A stretch of 64,000 nucleotides of DNA from JAMLJG01 sp035327585 (GTDB lineage: Bacteria; Verrucomicrobiota; Kiritimatiellia; CAIVKH01). The DNA lies in assembly GCA_035327585.1 (NCBI GenBank), contig DAOLDD010000005.1, forward strand, positions 1 to 64,000, read 5' to 3'. The position numbers and the translations under genes are program-made. The notes beneath the pieces are model-generated. The model saw only the letters and a program-made list of their open reading frames with translations. It searched no databases and was not told where the DNA came from. Shown in pieces: positions 1 to 9,072 of the stretch (position 1 is the stretch's first letter; every line of letters begins with the position of its first letter).

Positions 1-32
1 CCGCCCGTCTTCGCTGCGCTTCGCCGAGGCAA

Positions 33-55
33 GAGGGAGAGGGTTGGGGTGAGGG
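33..55. repeat. Half of a palindromic GAGGG/CTCACCCC repeat
   Basis: A purine-rich arm ending in GGTTGGGGTGAGGG matches the arms of the larger palindromic elements at 21940-22022 and 40388-40484. Only one arm is inside the window, just after the stop of the isocitrate dehydrogenase gene. It is a member of a dispersed REP-like family. Confidence 0.6.
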
Positions 56-102
56 CTTGAGTCGGGTCTTCCGCGATCAGGACAAAGCTTTCGAGAACTA
101 CT

Positions 103-1581
103 CTAATCCTCGCCCTGGGCGCGGGTATAGGCGGGGGCGCCGTCGAAATCCTGCAACTTTTCAATGTGCACCCAGCGCCAGCCGGCGGCGTGCAGGCTGT
201 CGAGCAGGGACCAGCAGCGGGCGTGGTCCAGTTCGTGGGTCGGATCGGCGGCGATAAACCGGCAGCGCCAGTGGTCCACGCAATCGGTCTCCGCGTCGCG
301 CGCGGGATACACCTGGGTGCCGCGGTTCGAAATCATTTTCAGGCGGAAGCCGTGCCCGCCCGCGAGTGCGGCCAGCGAGGCGCCGAGCGTTTCGGCGTCC
401 GTCTGCGCCTCGACAAACACGTCCACCCCCACCGTCTTGCGCGCAGGCTCCGCCACACGGCCCATCGTAACCGCGCGCGCGGGAATGCGCAGGGGCTTCA
501 CCGGCCGCGCCGCAAAGGCCATCGGTGCGCGGCCGAGGTTCGCGATGACCGCGTCCGTGAACGCGCGCGTGCCGGTCGGGGCGTGGCCCGCCGCCATGTC
601 GGGCGTACGAGCGACGCCATCCTCCAATGTGGCGAGCACGGCGTTCTCCACCCGCAGCGCGGCGTCCAATTCGCCGAGATGCCGCAGCAGCAGTGCGCCA
701 GTCAGGATCATCGCGGTCGGGTTCGCCTTGTCCTGTCCCGCGATGTCGGGCGCGGACCCGTGCACCGCCTCAAAGATCGCGACATCGTGGCCGAGGTTGA
801 CGGAGGGCGAAAAGCCGAGGCCGCCGATCAGCCCCGAGCAAAGGTCGCTCAGGATGTCGCCGTTCAGGTTCGTCGTCACAATGACGTCGAACTGCTGTGG
901 CCGCATGACGAGCTGGTGCGCGCAGTTGTCGATGATGATGTGTTTCGCCTCGATGTCGGGGTATTCCGGGGCGAGTTCCTCGAAGACGCGTTTCATGAAG
1001 CCTTCCGTCAGCTTCATAATGTTGGCCTTGGTCGCGCAATGGACGCGCTTGCGGCCCTCCGCGCGCGCAAGTTCGAAGGCGAGGCGGATGATCTTTTCGC
1101 AGCCTTTGCGCGAAATGAGTTTGAGGCACTGCGCGACGGACGGCGTCTGCATGTGCTCGATGCCGGCGTAGAGGTCTTCGACGTTCTCGCGCACCACGAC
1201 GAGGTCGACGCCGGACCCGCTGAACCGCGTCGGCACGCCGGGCAGCTCGCGCACGGGCCGCACATTCGCGAACGTCTCGAACAACTTGCGCAACGTGACG
1301 TTGGCGCTCTTGCCGCCGTGGCCGACCGGCGTCTCCAGCGGCCCCTTAAACAGGACGCGCGTCCGCGCAATGGACGCGATGGCGTCCGCGGGCACGCCCG
1401 ACACCACGCCGCGCGCGAACGCCGCGCCGCCGGCCTCGGCCTCCTCCCACGCGATGCGCACGCCCTCGGCCTCCATCACGCGCCGGGCCGCCGTCATGAC
1501 CTCCGGCCCGATCCCGTCGCCGGGAATCGCCGTCACGCGGTGGGTGCGTGGTGAATGAGCGGGTGTGGTTGTGGACTCCAT
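103..1581 (-). CDS. icd: Isocitrate dehydrogenase (Thermus type, with C-terminal extension)
   Basis: This is a cytosolic decarboxylating dehydrogenase of the isocitrate/isopropylmalate family, which converts isocitrate to 2-oxoglutarate in the TCA cycle. The N-terminus shows IPGDGIGPEV. Substrate and metal motifs follow, including VVRENVEDLYAGIE and NLNGDILSDL, and the nucleotide-binding HGSAPDIAG...NPTAMI loop lies near residue 270. A further 120 or so residues after the catalytic domain match the extra C-terminal domain of Thermus-type enzymes, and 492 residues fits that class (about 496). The start at 1581 is preferred over 1602 because GGAGG lies eight bases upstream of it. The gene stands alone. 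Cofactor preference (NAD or NADP) cannot be read safely. Confidence 0.88.
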   Translation of the reverse strand: MESTTTPAHSPRTHRVTAIPGDGIGPEVMTAARRVMEAEGVRIAWEEAEAGGAAFARGVVSGVPADAIASIARTRVLFKGPLETPVGHGGKSANVTLRKLFETFANVRPVRELPGVPTRFSGSGVDLVVVRENVEDLYAGIEHMQTPSVAQCLKLISRKGCEKIIRLAFELARAEGRKRVHCATKANIMKLTEGFMKRVFEELAPEYPDIEAKHIIIDNCAHQLVMRPQQFDVIVTTNLNGDILSDLCSGLIGGLGFSPSVNLGHDVAIFEAVHGSAPDIAGQDKANPTAMILTGALLLRHLGELDAALRVENAVLATLEDGVARTPDMAAGHAPTGTRAFTDAVIANLGRAPMAFAARPVKPLRIPARAVTMGRVAEPARKTVGVDVFVEAQTDAETLGASLAALAGGHGFRLKMISNRGTQVYPARDAETDCVDHWRCRFIAADPTHELDHARCWSLLDSLHAAGWRWVHIEKLQDFDGAPAYTRAQGED

Positions 1582-1748
1582 GGACAGCTTCCTCCGGCGC
1601 ATTACATACGGCCCCGCACTGGCGTTTGCAAACGGAAGCGGCGGGGTGCGTGTTCAAAATACATTAGCCCGGGAGGGGCCGGATTGAGGGTTCCGTCGTG
1701 GATGCGCGGCGTGGTACGGTGTTTTCCCGAGACGAGGGAAACGGACGA

Positions 1749-2642
1749 ATGCTCCAAGCAGCCACAGCTTCGCTCACGCAGTGTCCCTTTTCGACGCGCG
1801 CATACCTGCGCGGCTTGTCCCACGTGGGCGAGCCGGTCGAACACCCCTCCGCGCCGCTTGCGATCCTGCGCCGCCCGATCGCGAACACGAATTTGTACGA
1901 TGGCGCGGGACCGTGGCCATATCGATGGATGGCGGACGAGACGGACGCGGACCTGCTGCGCGACGGGTTCCGGGATATGGTGACGCTGACGGTGGTCACC
2001 CATCCGGGATGGACGCCACCCGCGGGCCGTCCGGAATACCGCCTGCTGAAACAGCACTACGTCTATGATTCGGCCCGGCCCGCTCCCGCCTTGAGCCGCC
2101 GCGCGCGGATGCGCCTGCACCGCGCGGAGTCGCGCGGCTCGTTCGACGTCCTGACGGATGCCGCGGCCCGCCTCGAAATCATTCCGCTGTATGCTGCGCT
2201 GGCGCGCCGCCGTTCGCTGGCGGACGGTTTATTCGACCTGCCCGCCGAACATTTCCGCGGCATCGCCGACCTGCCCCACGCAGTATTCTACCGGGTCGCG
2301 GACGGGAACGCGACGGGCGCCATGGCGTGCGGCGTGGTCCTTGGCGAGTTCCTCCAAATCCTGCATTTCGTCACCACCGAAAACGGGCTTTCGTGGAACG
2401 CCTCCTACCTGCTCATGTACGCCATGCAACAGGAAGCCCGAAAGAACGGGTGGCGCCTGCTCACCGGTGGCATGCCCGCCACGGGCTCGCCGGGGCTGCA
2501 CGCATTCAAATCGAAATGGTCCAACGCGTTCCTGCCGGTGCACCTGCTCTGTCTCGTCAACGACCAGGCGGCCTATGCGCGGCTCGCGGCGCAACGCGCG
2601 CATGCAACGTCCTATTTCCCGGCCTACCGTGATGAATCGTAG
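1749..2642 (+). CDS. GNAT/FemAB-like acyltransferase
   Basis: This 297-residue protein has a C-terminal half of the GNAT (acetyltransf_6/FemAB-like) type. It contains the stretch TENGLSWNASYLL followed by TGGMPATGSPGLHAFKSKW, which resembles the peptidyl- or acetyl-transferase fold with its 'PGL..FK.kW' signature. Such proteins aminoacylate or acetylate cell-wall or surface-polysaccharide precursors, but the acceptor here is unknown. An in-frame start also exists at 1698. The chosen ATG follows a weak GAGGGA site. The stop overlaps the next gene by 11 bp, so the two are probably translated together, and the neighbour looks like a glycosyltransferase. The pair may modify a surface glycan; that is inference. 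Confidence 0.6.
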   Translation: MLQAATASLTQCPFSTRAYLRGLSHVGEPVEHPSAPLAILRRPIANTNLYDGAGPWPYRWMADETDADLLRDGFRDMVTLTVVTHPGWTPPAGRPEYRLLKQHYVYDSARPAPALSRRARMRLHRAESRGSFDVLTDAAARLEIIPLYAALARRRSLADGLFDLPAEHFRGIADLPHAVFYRVADGNATGAMACGVVLGEFLQILHFVTTENGLSWNASYLLMYAMQQEARKNGWRLLTGGMPATGSPGLHAFKSKWSNAFLPVHLLCLVNDQAAYARLAAQRAHATSYFPAYRDES

Positions 2643-3516
2643 ATTCCGATTCTGGCGACGGCACGCCCGCCTGCTCCACTGGACCCGGCCCGTGTTCCTG
2701 ATCGCGGCTTGGGACTTCACGCATCGCAGCGCCGGGCTGCGCGCCCTGTTCCGCCTGTGCCACCACTTGAATAACGCCGGATATCCCAGCGCGCTCATCC
2801 ATCATCGCCCGGGTCGGATCATCACGGAATTTCCGCCGTGGAATGTGTTCGGGTATGAGGGTCCGGTGAACGACACGATCGTCGTCTACCCCGAAGTCGT
2901 GTCCGGCAATCCCTACGGCGGGCACCGGGTCGTTCGCTGGGTGTTGAACGATCCGGGCGCGCTGGGCGGCGACACGCGGTACGCGGACGACGAACTGGTT
3001 TTCGTCTACGATCCCCGGAAACGCGGGGCCGTGAACCGCGCGGTGAGCCGGCCCATCGGTCCCGAGCGCGTGCTTTGGGTCAGCGTGGTGGACCCGGCGG
3101 TCATCCATGCCGACCCAACGATTCCGCGCCGCTTCGACTGCACGTATGTGGGAAAAGGGCGCGCCGCGAGCGAACGATTCCCGCTCCCCGCCGCGCCGAA
3201 CCTGCATCGCCTCGAAGACCTGACCCCCACCGCGGCCGCGCTTGGCGACACGCTGCGCAAAACACGCACGCTCTATTCCTACGACCACTACAGCAACGTG
3301 CTGCGCGAAGCCGCGCTCTGTGGTTGCGAGGTACGCACGCTTGACGCGGACGGCCAGTGGCACGATCCCCGGCGCTGCGACTGCCCGTCGAACATCATTT
3401 GGGATCCGAATCTCGAAGCCAACTACGCGGCGGCTTTTCATGATCATCGCGTCGTCGAACCCTTCATCGAACAACTCGCCGCGCGCTGGCCGCTCCCGGC
3501 GCCACGCATGGATTGA
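2632..3516 (+). CDS. Glycosyltransferase-like protein
   Basis: This 294-residue protein starts at an ATG inside the end of the preceding acyltransferase gene. Near the N-terminus AWDFTHRSAGLRALFRLCHHLNNAGYPS looks like the first nucleotide-fold helix of a GT-B enzyme. Near the C-terminus SYDHYSNVLREAALCGCEV resembles the nucleotide-sugar-binding segment of family 1/4 glycosyltransferases (typically 'E.alaCGcPV'). No signal peptide or membrane segment is visible, so a cytosolic enzyme of surface-glycan assembly is likely. It is short for a complete GT-B enzyme. Substrate is unknown. Confidence 0.55.
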   Translation: MNRRFRFWRRHARLLHWTRPVFLIAAWDFTHRSAGLRALFRLCHHLNNAGYPSALIHHRPGRIITEFPPWNVFGYEGPVNDTIVVYPEVVSGNPYGGHRVVRWVLNDPGALGGDTRYADDELVFVYDPRKRGAVNRAVSRPIGPERVLWVSVVDPAVIHADPTIPRRFDCTYVGKGRAASERFPLPAAPNLHRLEDLTPTAAALGDTLRKTRTLYSYDHYSNVLREAALCGCEVRTLDADGQWHDPRRCDCPSNIIWDPNLEANYAAAFHDHRVVEPFIEQLAARWPLPAPRMD

Positions 3517-3550
3517 TGCATCCGCGCCCGGACGTGATAGACTGGACACC

Positions 3551-4960
3551 ATGAGCAGATTCAGCATCCCCCTCCTTTTTTGCAGCGGGCTCGCGGCGCT
3601 CCACGCGGTCGGCGCGGAACGCGTCGACCAGCTCTACCAGCAACATTGCGCGGCCTGCCACGGCGCGAATTTCGAGGGCGGGCTGGGCGGCTCGCTGGTG
3701 GACGGGGTGTGGAGCCACGGCGCGTCGGACGCGGAGATCGCGCGCTCGATCGCAGAGGGCAACCCCGAATTCGGCATGACGCCCTTTCGCGACGTCCTGT
3801 CGCCGGACCAGGTGCGCGCGGTGGTGGTCTTCCTGCGCGAAAAGGAAAAGCAGCACCGCGAGCGCACCGCGCGGCCCCCGCTGGCGCGGCCCGACGCCGT
3901 GGTGACGACCGCCCTGCACCGCTACCGCATGGAGGTGGTGGCCGACCGGCTTGATGTACCCTGGTCCATCGCCTTCCTGCCGGACGGCGATTTGCTCGTC
4001 GCGGAACGGCCCGGCGCGCTGCGCCGCATTTCGGCCGACGGCGCGGAGCGGACCACAATTCGCGGCACGCCCGCCGTCCTCCACCACGGTCAGGGCGGAT
4101 TGATGGAAGTCGCGCTGCACCCGCAGTTCAGGACGAACGGCTGGATCTATCTCGCGTTCGCCGAGGGCGACCGCGCGGATGGGCGGACGCGCGCGATGAC
4201 GGCGATCGTGCGCGGGCGGCTGCGCGGCGACGCGTGGGTGGACGAGCAGGAGATCTGGCGCGCGGATCGCCGCTTCTACGGCGGCTCCGGCGTGCATTTC
4301 GGCAGCCGGATCGTCTTCGACAAGGCGGGCTTCCTCTTCTTTGTCGTCGGCGAACGCGGCGGCTGGCATGAGGCGCAGGACCTCGCGCGCCCCAACGGGA
4401 AAATCTACCGGCTGCACGACGACGGGCGCGTGCCCGCCGACAATCCCTTCGTGGACACCCCGCGCGCCTTGCCCGGCATCTGGAGCTATGGCCACCGCAA
4501 TCCACAAGGCCTCGCGTTCGACCTCCGCACCGGCGATCTCTACAGCACGGAACATGGCCCGCGCGGTGGCGACGAATTTAATCTCATACGGCGCGGAGCG
4601 AACTACGGCTGGCCCGTGATCAGCCACGGCATCAACTACGACGGCACGCCGTTCACCGCGCTTACCGCGAAGGAGGGCATGGAACAACCGGTCCTGCACT
4701 GGACCCCGTCCATCGCGGCGTGCGGCCTGGCTTTCTACGAGGGCGAGGCCTTCCCCGCGTGGCGCGGCCAGTTCTTTGCGGGCGCGCTTGCGCAACAGGA
4801 GGTGCGTCGACTCAAGGTTGAAAACCGGCGCGTGGTCGAGGAGGAACTCATCCTGAAAAACGCCGGGCGCGTGCGCGACGTCCGCGTCGGACCCGATGGC
4901 CTGCTCTATCTCGCGCTTAACGAACCGCACCGCATCGTCCGCCTCCGCCCCGCGCCTTGA
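3551..4960 (+). CDS. Secreted cytochrome c-PQQ-type sugar dehydrogenase fusion
   Basis: This 469-residue protein has a signal peptide (about residues 1-22), then a class I cytochrome c domain with the haem motif CAACH near residue 34 and an axial methionine candidate in EFGMTPF. From about residue 120 it continues as a six-bladed beta-propeller of the glucose/sorbosone dehydrogenase (soluble GDH, YliI-like) family. Family signatures are visible: PWSIAFLPDGDLLVAERPG, GQGGLMEVALHPQF, SYGHRNPQGLAF and EHGPRGGDEFN. The expected role is periplasmic oxidation of an aldose or similar substrate with PQQ, passing electrons to the fused haem. No PQQ synthesis genes are present in the window. Confidence 0.82.
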   Translation: MSRFSIPLLFCSGLAALHAVGAERVDQLYQQHCAACHGANFEGGLGGSLVDGVWSHGASDAEIARSIAEGNPEFGMTPFRDVLSPDQVRAVVVFLREKEKQHRERTARPPLARPDAVVTTALHRYRMEVVADRLDVPWSIAFLPDGDLLVAERPGALRRISADGAERTTIRGTPAVLHHGQGGLMEVALHPQFRTNGWIYLAFAEGDRADGRTRAMTAIVRGRLRGDAWVDEQEIWRADRRFYGGSGVHFGSRIVFDKAGFLFFVVGERGGWHEAQDLARPNGKIYRLHDDGRVPADNPFVDTPRALPGIWSYGHRNPQGLAFDLRTGDLYSTEHGPRGGDEFNLIRRGANYGWPVISHGINYDGTPFTALTAKEGMEQPVLHWTPSIAACGLAFYEGEAFPAWRGQFFAGALAQQEVRRLKVENRRVVEEELILKNAGRVRDVRVGPDGLLYLALNEPHRIVRLRPAP

Positions 4961-5038
4961 AATATCGGGCATTGCCCGATGTCCCTTTCGGGCACGCCCC
5001 GATGGTCGCCCGCGCATGCGGCGCGCAAACTTCGCGGA

Positions 5039-5575
5039 ATGGGAAAATGTCCGATAAAGCGTGTGCTGTTGGTGGACGATCACGCGTTTGTACGAAAGGC
5101 GATCCGCCGCCTGCTGGAGGTGGAACCCGATCTGCGCGTTTGCGGCGAGGCGTCGACGCGCGAGCGCGCGGTGCATTTGGTCCGCACCCTGCATCCGGAT
5201 GTGGTGCTGCTGGACCTTGCGCTGCCGAACGAGGACGGGCTCACCATGATCCGCGAGCTGCGCGCGATGTTCGGCCCGCTGCCCATCCTCGTGGTCAGCC
5301 TGCACAAGGAATCCCTGTTCAGCGAACCCGCGCTGCACGCCGGGGCGGACGGCTACCTGATGAAGAACGACGCCTCGGACCATCTGGTCGAGGCCGTGCG
5401 CACGGTGCTGGACCACCGGTTGTACGTCAGCGCGGAAATTCGCGAGGCGATCCTGGGCCGGTTGCGTGGCGTGGAGCGGAATGCGCGCTGGGGCGTCGCG
5501 CCGAAACGGACCGGGGTGCGCGCGTCATTGGTCAGACGGACGGGCCGCCGACCAATTCGTAATTCAGCACGCTGA
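5039..5575 (+). CDS. Single-domain response regulator (receiver of NarL type)
   Basis: A 178-residue protein whose first 120 residues are a receiver domain: RVLLVDDH at the N-terminus, the phospho-acceptor aspartate in VVLLDLALPNEDG, and the KNDASDH segment at the lysine position. No helix-turn-helix follows. The last 35 or so residues are basic and lie partly antisense to the end of rsmE (overlap 5532-5575), so they may be a non-functional extension. The receiver resembles that of the NarL-type regulator at 11536-12222, which raises the possibility of a receiver-only relay or a truncated copy. No kinase is adjacent. Confidence 0.68.
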   Translation: MGKCPIKRVLLVDDHAFVRKAIRRLLEVEPDLRVCGEASTRERAVHLVRTLHPDVVLLDLALPNEDGLTMIRELRAMFGPLPILVVSLHKESLFSEPALHAGADGYLMKNDASDHLVEAVRTVLDHRLYVSAEIREAILGRLRGVERNARWGVAPKRTGVRASLVRRTGRRPIRNSAR

Positions 5576-6278
5576 TGACGTAGAGCGCGGCGGTCTCGCT
5601 GCGAAGGACCGAGCCCCCGAGCGTCACGGCGCGCGCGCCCGCATTGCGCGCGGCGGCGCGTTCGCGGACGCTGAAATCGCCTTCGGGTCCCACCATCACC
5701 GCCACGGTGGCGGGCCGCGTTTCCCGGGCGGCGTGCAGCACCTCGCGCAGCGGCGCGGCATCCGGCTCCAGCGAACAGTGCAGCAACAGATCCGCGCGCG
5801 GCATGCCGGCGAGACACTCGAGCAGCGGCTGGACCGGCTCGATGTAGGGCACCCAGTCGGTCCCGCATTGTTTCGCCGCGTTCAGCGCAATGCGCTGCCA
5901 GCGTTCGCGCTTGGATTCCTCGTTGTCCTCGCGGACGCGCATCACGGCGTGGTCGGTCTGCACAGGACGGATGCGGCGCACGCCGAGCTCGGTCGCCTTT
6001 TGCAGCAGCAGGTCCATCTTCTGCTCGCGTGGCAGCCCCTGGATCAGGATCAGCTCCGGCGCGGGGCGGTGCTGCACATGCTGCTGGAGCACGCGCAGGC
6101 GTGCGTGGCGCTTGTCGAGTTCGATGATTTCGCAATCGGCCGAGCGACCCTGCCCGTCAAACGCCACCACGGCGCCGCCGAGCTTCGCGCGGACGACGGT
6201 ATGCAGGTGATGCACCTCGTCCGCGGGCAGCAGCACTTCGTTCGCGTCCCAATCGGGTGGTGGAACGTAGCAGCGCAT
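5532..6278 (-). CDS. rsmE: 16S rRNA (uracil-1498-N3)-methyltransferase RsmE
   Basis: This 248-residue SPOUT-family methyltransferase modifies U1498 of 16S rRNA using S-adenosylmethionine. It has the N-terminal PUA-like segment (HHLHTVVRAKLGG) and the C-terminal knotted domain with MVGPEGDFS and LGGSVLRSETAALY, the family signature. Length is normal. It sits eight bases after dnaJ on the same strand, and this grpE-dnaJ-rsmE order is common in bacteria, so it is probably cotranscribed with the chaperones. Confidence 0.93.
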   Translation of the reverse strand: MRCYVPPPDWDANEVLLPADEVHHLHTVVRAKLGGAVVAFDGQGRSADCEIIELDKRHARLRVLQQHVQHRPAPELILIQGLPREQKMDLLLQKATELGVRRIRPVQTDHAVMRVREDNEESKRERWQRIALNAAKQCGTDWVPYIEPVQPLLECLAGMPRADLLLHCSLEPDAAPLREVLHAARETRPATVAVMVGPEGDFSVRERAAARNAGARAVTLGGSVLRSETAALYVISVLNYELVGGPSV

Positions 6279-6286
6279 GGGCCGGG

Positions 6287-7486
6287 CTATTCCTTCTCCA
6301 CCGCGGCCTTGCGGGCGTAGAATTCGTCCGCGATGCGGCGCGCGTCGCGCAGACCCTTGTAGCTGTCCTCTTCGAGGCTGTCCGCCAGCTTGCCGACGAG
6401 GTCACGCTGGGCGCGGTCGAGCCGGTCGGGCACGGCGATGTTCAGCCGGACATGCTGGTCGCCCGTCCCGTAGCCGCGCGGGCCGGCCACGCCCTTGCCG
6501 CGCAACCGCAGCACGGTGCCGCTCTCGGTGCCGGCGGGAATCTTCAACTTGGCGAAACCCTGGATCGTCGGCACCTCGATTTCGCCGCCGAGCGCGGCGA
6601 TGGTGAACGGCAGCGGCATGTCGCAATAGATGTCGTCGCCGCGCCGCTGGAAAAACGCGTGCGGGCGCACGTGGATCACGACGTAGAGGTCGCCCGCCGA
6701 GCCGCCGCGCGCGCCGCCCTCGCCCTTGCCCGCGAGGCGCAGGCGGGAGCCGGTTTCAACGCCGGGCGGAATCTTGAGCGACAGCGTGCGTCGCGCCTTT
6801 ACGCGCCCCTCGCCGCGGCATTCGCGGCACGGTTTGGAAATCGTCTGGCCCGCGCCCGCGCAGGCGGGGCAGGTCTGCCGCACCTGGAAGAAGCCGCTGC
6901 TGGCGATGACCATACCGGACCCACCGCAGCGCCGGCACGTCTCGCGTTTGCTGCCGGGCTCCGCGCCGGTGCCGCTGCACGTCCCGCACTCGTCCATCAA
7001 CGTCAGCGCGAGCTCGCGCGTGGAGCCGAACACCGACTCCTCGAAGTCGATTTCGAGATCGACGCGAAGGTCCGACCCGCGCGCGGCCTGGTCGCGACTC
7101 CGTCCGCCGCCCTCGCCGAAAAAGTTTTCAAAAATGCTGCCGCCGCCACCGCCGCCCTGGCTGCCGAAGGCGCCCATGAACGTGCGCAGCGCTTCCTCGA
7201 GGTCGATGCCGCCAAAGCCGCCGCCCGGGAATCCGCCGCCACCACCGCCGCCGCCCGGTCCAAACGCCGCGTGGCCGTACTGGTCGTAGCGTTCGCGCTT
7301 CGGCTGGTCGCTCAACACCTCGTAGGCCTCGGAGATTTCCTTGAATTTCTCCTCCGCCTCCTTGTTGCCCGGGTTCTTGTCAGGGTGGAATTGGACAGCC
7401 AGCTTGCGGTACGCCTTCTTGATCTCGTCCGCGCTGGCGCCGCGGCTCACGCCGAGCACATCGTAGTAGTCTCGCTTAGCCGCCAT
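6287..7486 (-). CDS. dnaJ: Chaperone protein DnaJ
   Basis: This is the Hsp40 co-chaperone that stimulates DnaK ATPase and delivers unfolded clients. At 399 residues it is full length. The J domain carries the HPD motif (VQFHPDKNPG) near residue 35. A glycine-rich linker follows (about residues 75-120), then four zinc-binding CxxCxGxG repeats (CGTCSGTG, CRRCGGSG, CPACAGAG, CRECRGEG), then the two client-binding beta domains. The start codon overlaps the end of grpE by 11 bp, indicating coupled translation. dnaK itself is not in the window. Confidence 0.96.
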   Translation of the reverse strand: MAAKRDYYDVLGVSRGASADEIKKAYRKLAVQFHPDKNPGNKEAEEKFKEISEAYEVLSDQPKRERYDQYGHAAFGPGGGGGGGGFPGGGFGGIDLEEALRTFMGAFGSQGGGGGGSIFENFFGEGGGRSRDQAARGSDLRVDLEIDFEESVFGSTRELALTLMDECGTCSGTGAEPGSKRETCRRCGGSGMVIASSGFFQVRQTCPACAGAGQTISKPCRECRGEGRVKARRTLSLKIPPGVETGSRLRLAGKGEGGARGGSAGDLYVVIHVRPHAFFQRRGDDIYCDMPLPFTIAALGGEIEVPTIQGFAKLKIPAGTESGTVLRLRGKGVAGPRGYGTGDQHVRLNIAVPDRLDRAQRDLVGKLADSLEEDSYKGLRDARRIADEFYARKAAVEKE

Positions 7487-8072
7487 GGGGGACCTCCGCG
7501 GCCGGGCCGCTGGACACGACGACCTGTACGGGGCGCAGCAGCTGTCCGCCCAGCCGGTAGCCGCGGCGCGCCTGTTGCAGGACCGTGTCCGCCGGATGTT
7601 CCGCGGACGGCGCGTGCGTCAGCGCCTCGTGCTGGTGCGGGTCGAACGGCGTACCGGGCGCGGCGTCGAGCGCGGCCAGCCCGGAACGCTCCAACACGCG
7701 CACCAGTTCGTCCTGCACCAATTGGAAACCGGTGCGCACGGATTCTTCCGCGCCGTGGTCCGCCGCGCTGCGCAGGCCGAGTTCAAAATGATCCAGCACG
7801 GGCAGCAGCGCCTTCATCAGGTCCTCGCTTGCGCGCGCCTGCGCCTCGACGCGCTCGCGCTGCATGCGGCGGCGGAAATTGTCGAAATCGGCCTGCAGGC
7901 GCAGATGCCGGTCCTTCATCGTTTCGAGTTCCGCCTGCGCGCGGTCCACATCGGACTCCGCCGCGGGCGCCGGCTCCACAACGGGCTCGGCGGCAGGTTC
8001 CGCCGTCGGCGCGGTCGCGGGTTCAACATCGGATTCGGGGGAAACAGGGTCAGTCTTCTTCATAGCATCCAT
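7476..8072 (-). CDS. grpE: Nucleotide exchange factor GrpE
   Basis: GrpE releases ADP from DnaK. The protein has a variable acidic, alanine/proline-rich N-terminus, a long coiled coil (AELETMKDRHLRLQADFDNFRRRM) and the C-terminal beta domain with FDPHQHEAL and VLQQARRGYRLGGQLLRPV. These are the classic GrpE signatures. The start at 8072 (MDAMKKTD) is favoured, and a second methionine lies three codons later. The gene precedes dnaJ with overlap. The preceding gene, an anti-sigma kinase, ends 50 bp upstream, so a separate promoter is possible. Confidence 0.93.
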   Translation of the reverse strand: MDAMKKTDPVSPESDVEPATAPTAEPAAEPVVEPAPAAESDVDRAQAELETMKDRHLRLQADFDNFRRRMQRERVEAQARASEDLMKALLPVLDHFELGLRSAADHGAEESVRTGFQLVQDELVRVLERSGLAALDAAPGTPFDPHQHEALTHAPSAEHPADTVLQQARRGYRLGGQLLRPVQVVVSSGPAAEVPHGG

Positions 8073-8125
8073 TACACGGGGGTGGGCGCGGAAGCCGCGC
8101 CGGAACCAGGAGGGGAGCATACCGC

Positions 8126-8587
8126 TCAATAGAGCTTCGTCAACCGCAGGCAATTGCCCGAGCTGGTCGCGCGCTCATAGGTCACGTCATCGACGAATTT
8201 GCGGATGATGAACATGCCGAGGCCGCGCTGGCGCTCCGTTTCCACGTATTCATCCGGATCGACGCTGCGCTGGTTCTCGAAATCGAAGCCCGTGCCGCGG
8301 TCAAAAATTTCGACCACGATCCGGTCCTTGCACTGCATGAGGTTCATGCGCAGGCCGGGGTGGTTCGGGTTCGCGGCCGCGTTGGCTTCGCCGCCGTAGC
8401 TGTGTTCGATGACGTTCGCGCAGGCTTCATCCACGGCCATTTCGAGCTGGGCCGTTTTGAATTCGGAGAGACCCGCGCGGGCGCTGATGTCCATCACGGA
8501 CTGCCGGATCATGCGGAGATAACTGTAGCGGCAGGGCAGATGCAGGGTGACAAATCCCTCAATGACCAGATTCTTGTCTGCGCTCAT
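8126..8587 (-). CDS. Anti-sigma factor serine kinase (RsbW/SpoIIAB-like ATPase)
   Basis: A 153-residue GHKL-fold ATPase with an N-box (VDEACANVIEHSY), a G1 box (IFDRGTGFDF) and a G2 box (RGLGMFIIRKF). It lacks the phospho-acceptor histidine region of sensor kinases, as expected for the small RsbW/SpoIIAB class. Such proteins bind a sigma factor or other partner and phosphorylate a STAS antagonist. Two STAS proteins lie immediately upstream on the same strand, supporting a partner-switching module. No PP2C phosphatase or cognate sigma factor is adjacent. Confidence 0.85.
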   Translation of the reverse strand: MSADKNLVIEGFVTLHLPCRYSYLRMIRQSVMDISARAGLSEFKTAQLEMAVDEACANVIEHSYGGEANAAANPNHPGLRMNLMQCKDRIVVEIFDRGTGFDFENQRSVDPDEYVETERQRGLGMFIIRKFVDDVTYERATSSGNCLRLTKLY

Positions 8588-8617
8588 GCGCCCCCCTAAA
8601 AACCGTTACACTGAAAA

Positions 8618-8959
8618 CTAAAACTTGCTCGCGGCAAGATTCGCGTCCGGATAGACCTGCAGAATCTTGTCGAAGCCCAACAACTCGACGATGCTGAAAA
8701 TCTTGGGCGTAAGCGCCGCGAGCTTGAGATCCCCGTTGTTCTCACGGGCGCGGCGGGCGAACCCGATCAGGGCCCCGAGCGCGGCGCTGTTGATGTAATC
8801 CAGATTCGCGCATTCGAGCACGATCCGGTGGCGCTGCTGGTCGCGCAGCTGGTTCAACGACGACTCCAGCCTGGGAAAAGAATACGCATCGAGCGCCCCG
8901 TCGAGGTGAAGAATATCCACCTCTTCGCGGCCTTCATGTTTGATCTGGCATTCCCGCAT
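8618..8959 (-). CDS. STAS-domain anti-sigma factor antagonist
   Basis: This 113-residue single STAS domain resembles SpoIIAA/RsbV. The likely phosphorylation serine is in LDYINSAALGALIG, at the conserved position. It would be the substrate of the kinase encoded 30 bp downstream: unphosphorylated antagonist sequesters the kinase and releases its partner. The start at 8959 gives the normal family length. An upstream in-frame ATG at 8995 would add 12 residues. Confidence 0.85.
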   Translation of the reverse strand: MRECQIKHEGREEVDILHLDGALDAYSFPRLESSLNQLRDQQRHRIVLECANLDYINSAALGALIGFARRARENNGDLKLAALTPKIFSIVELLGFDKILQVYPDANLAASKF

Positions 8960-9072
8960 AATGTCTCCGATGTTAGCCACGGTGGCGTGGAACAAGCAAG
9001 GTCATATCATCCATTCCGCGCCCGGCCCGCACACGCGGGACCCCGTTGCATCCATCATTCGTGTTCACGGCG

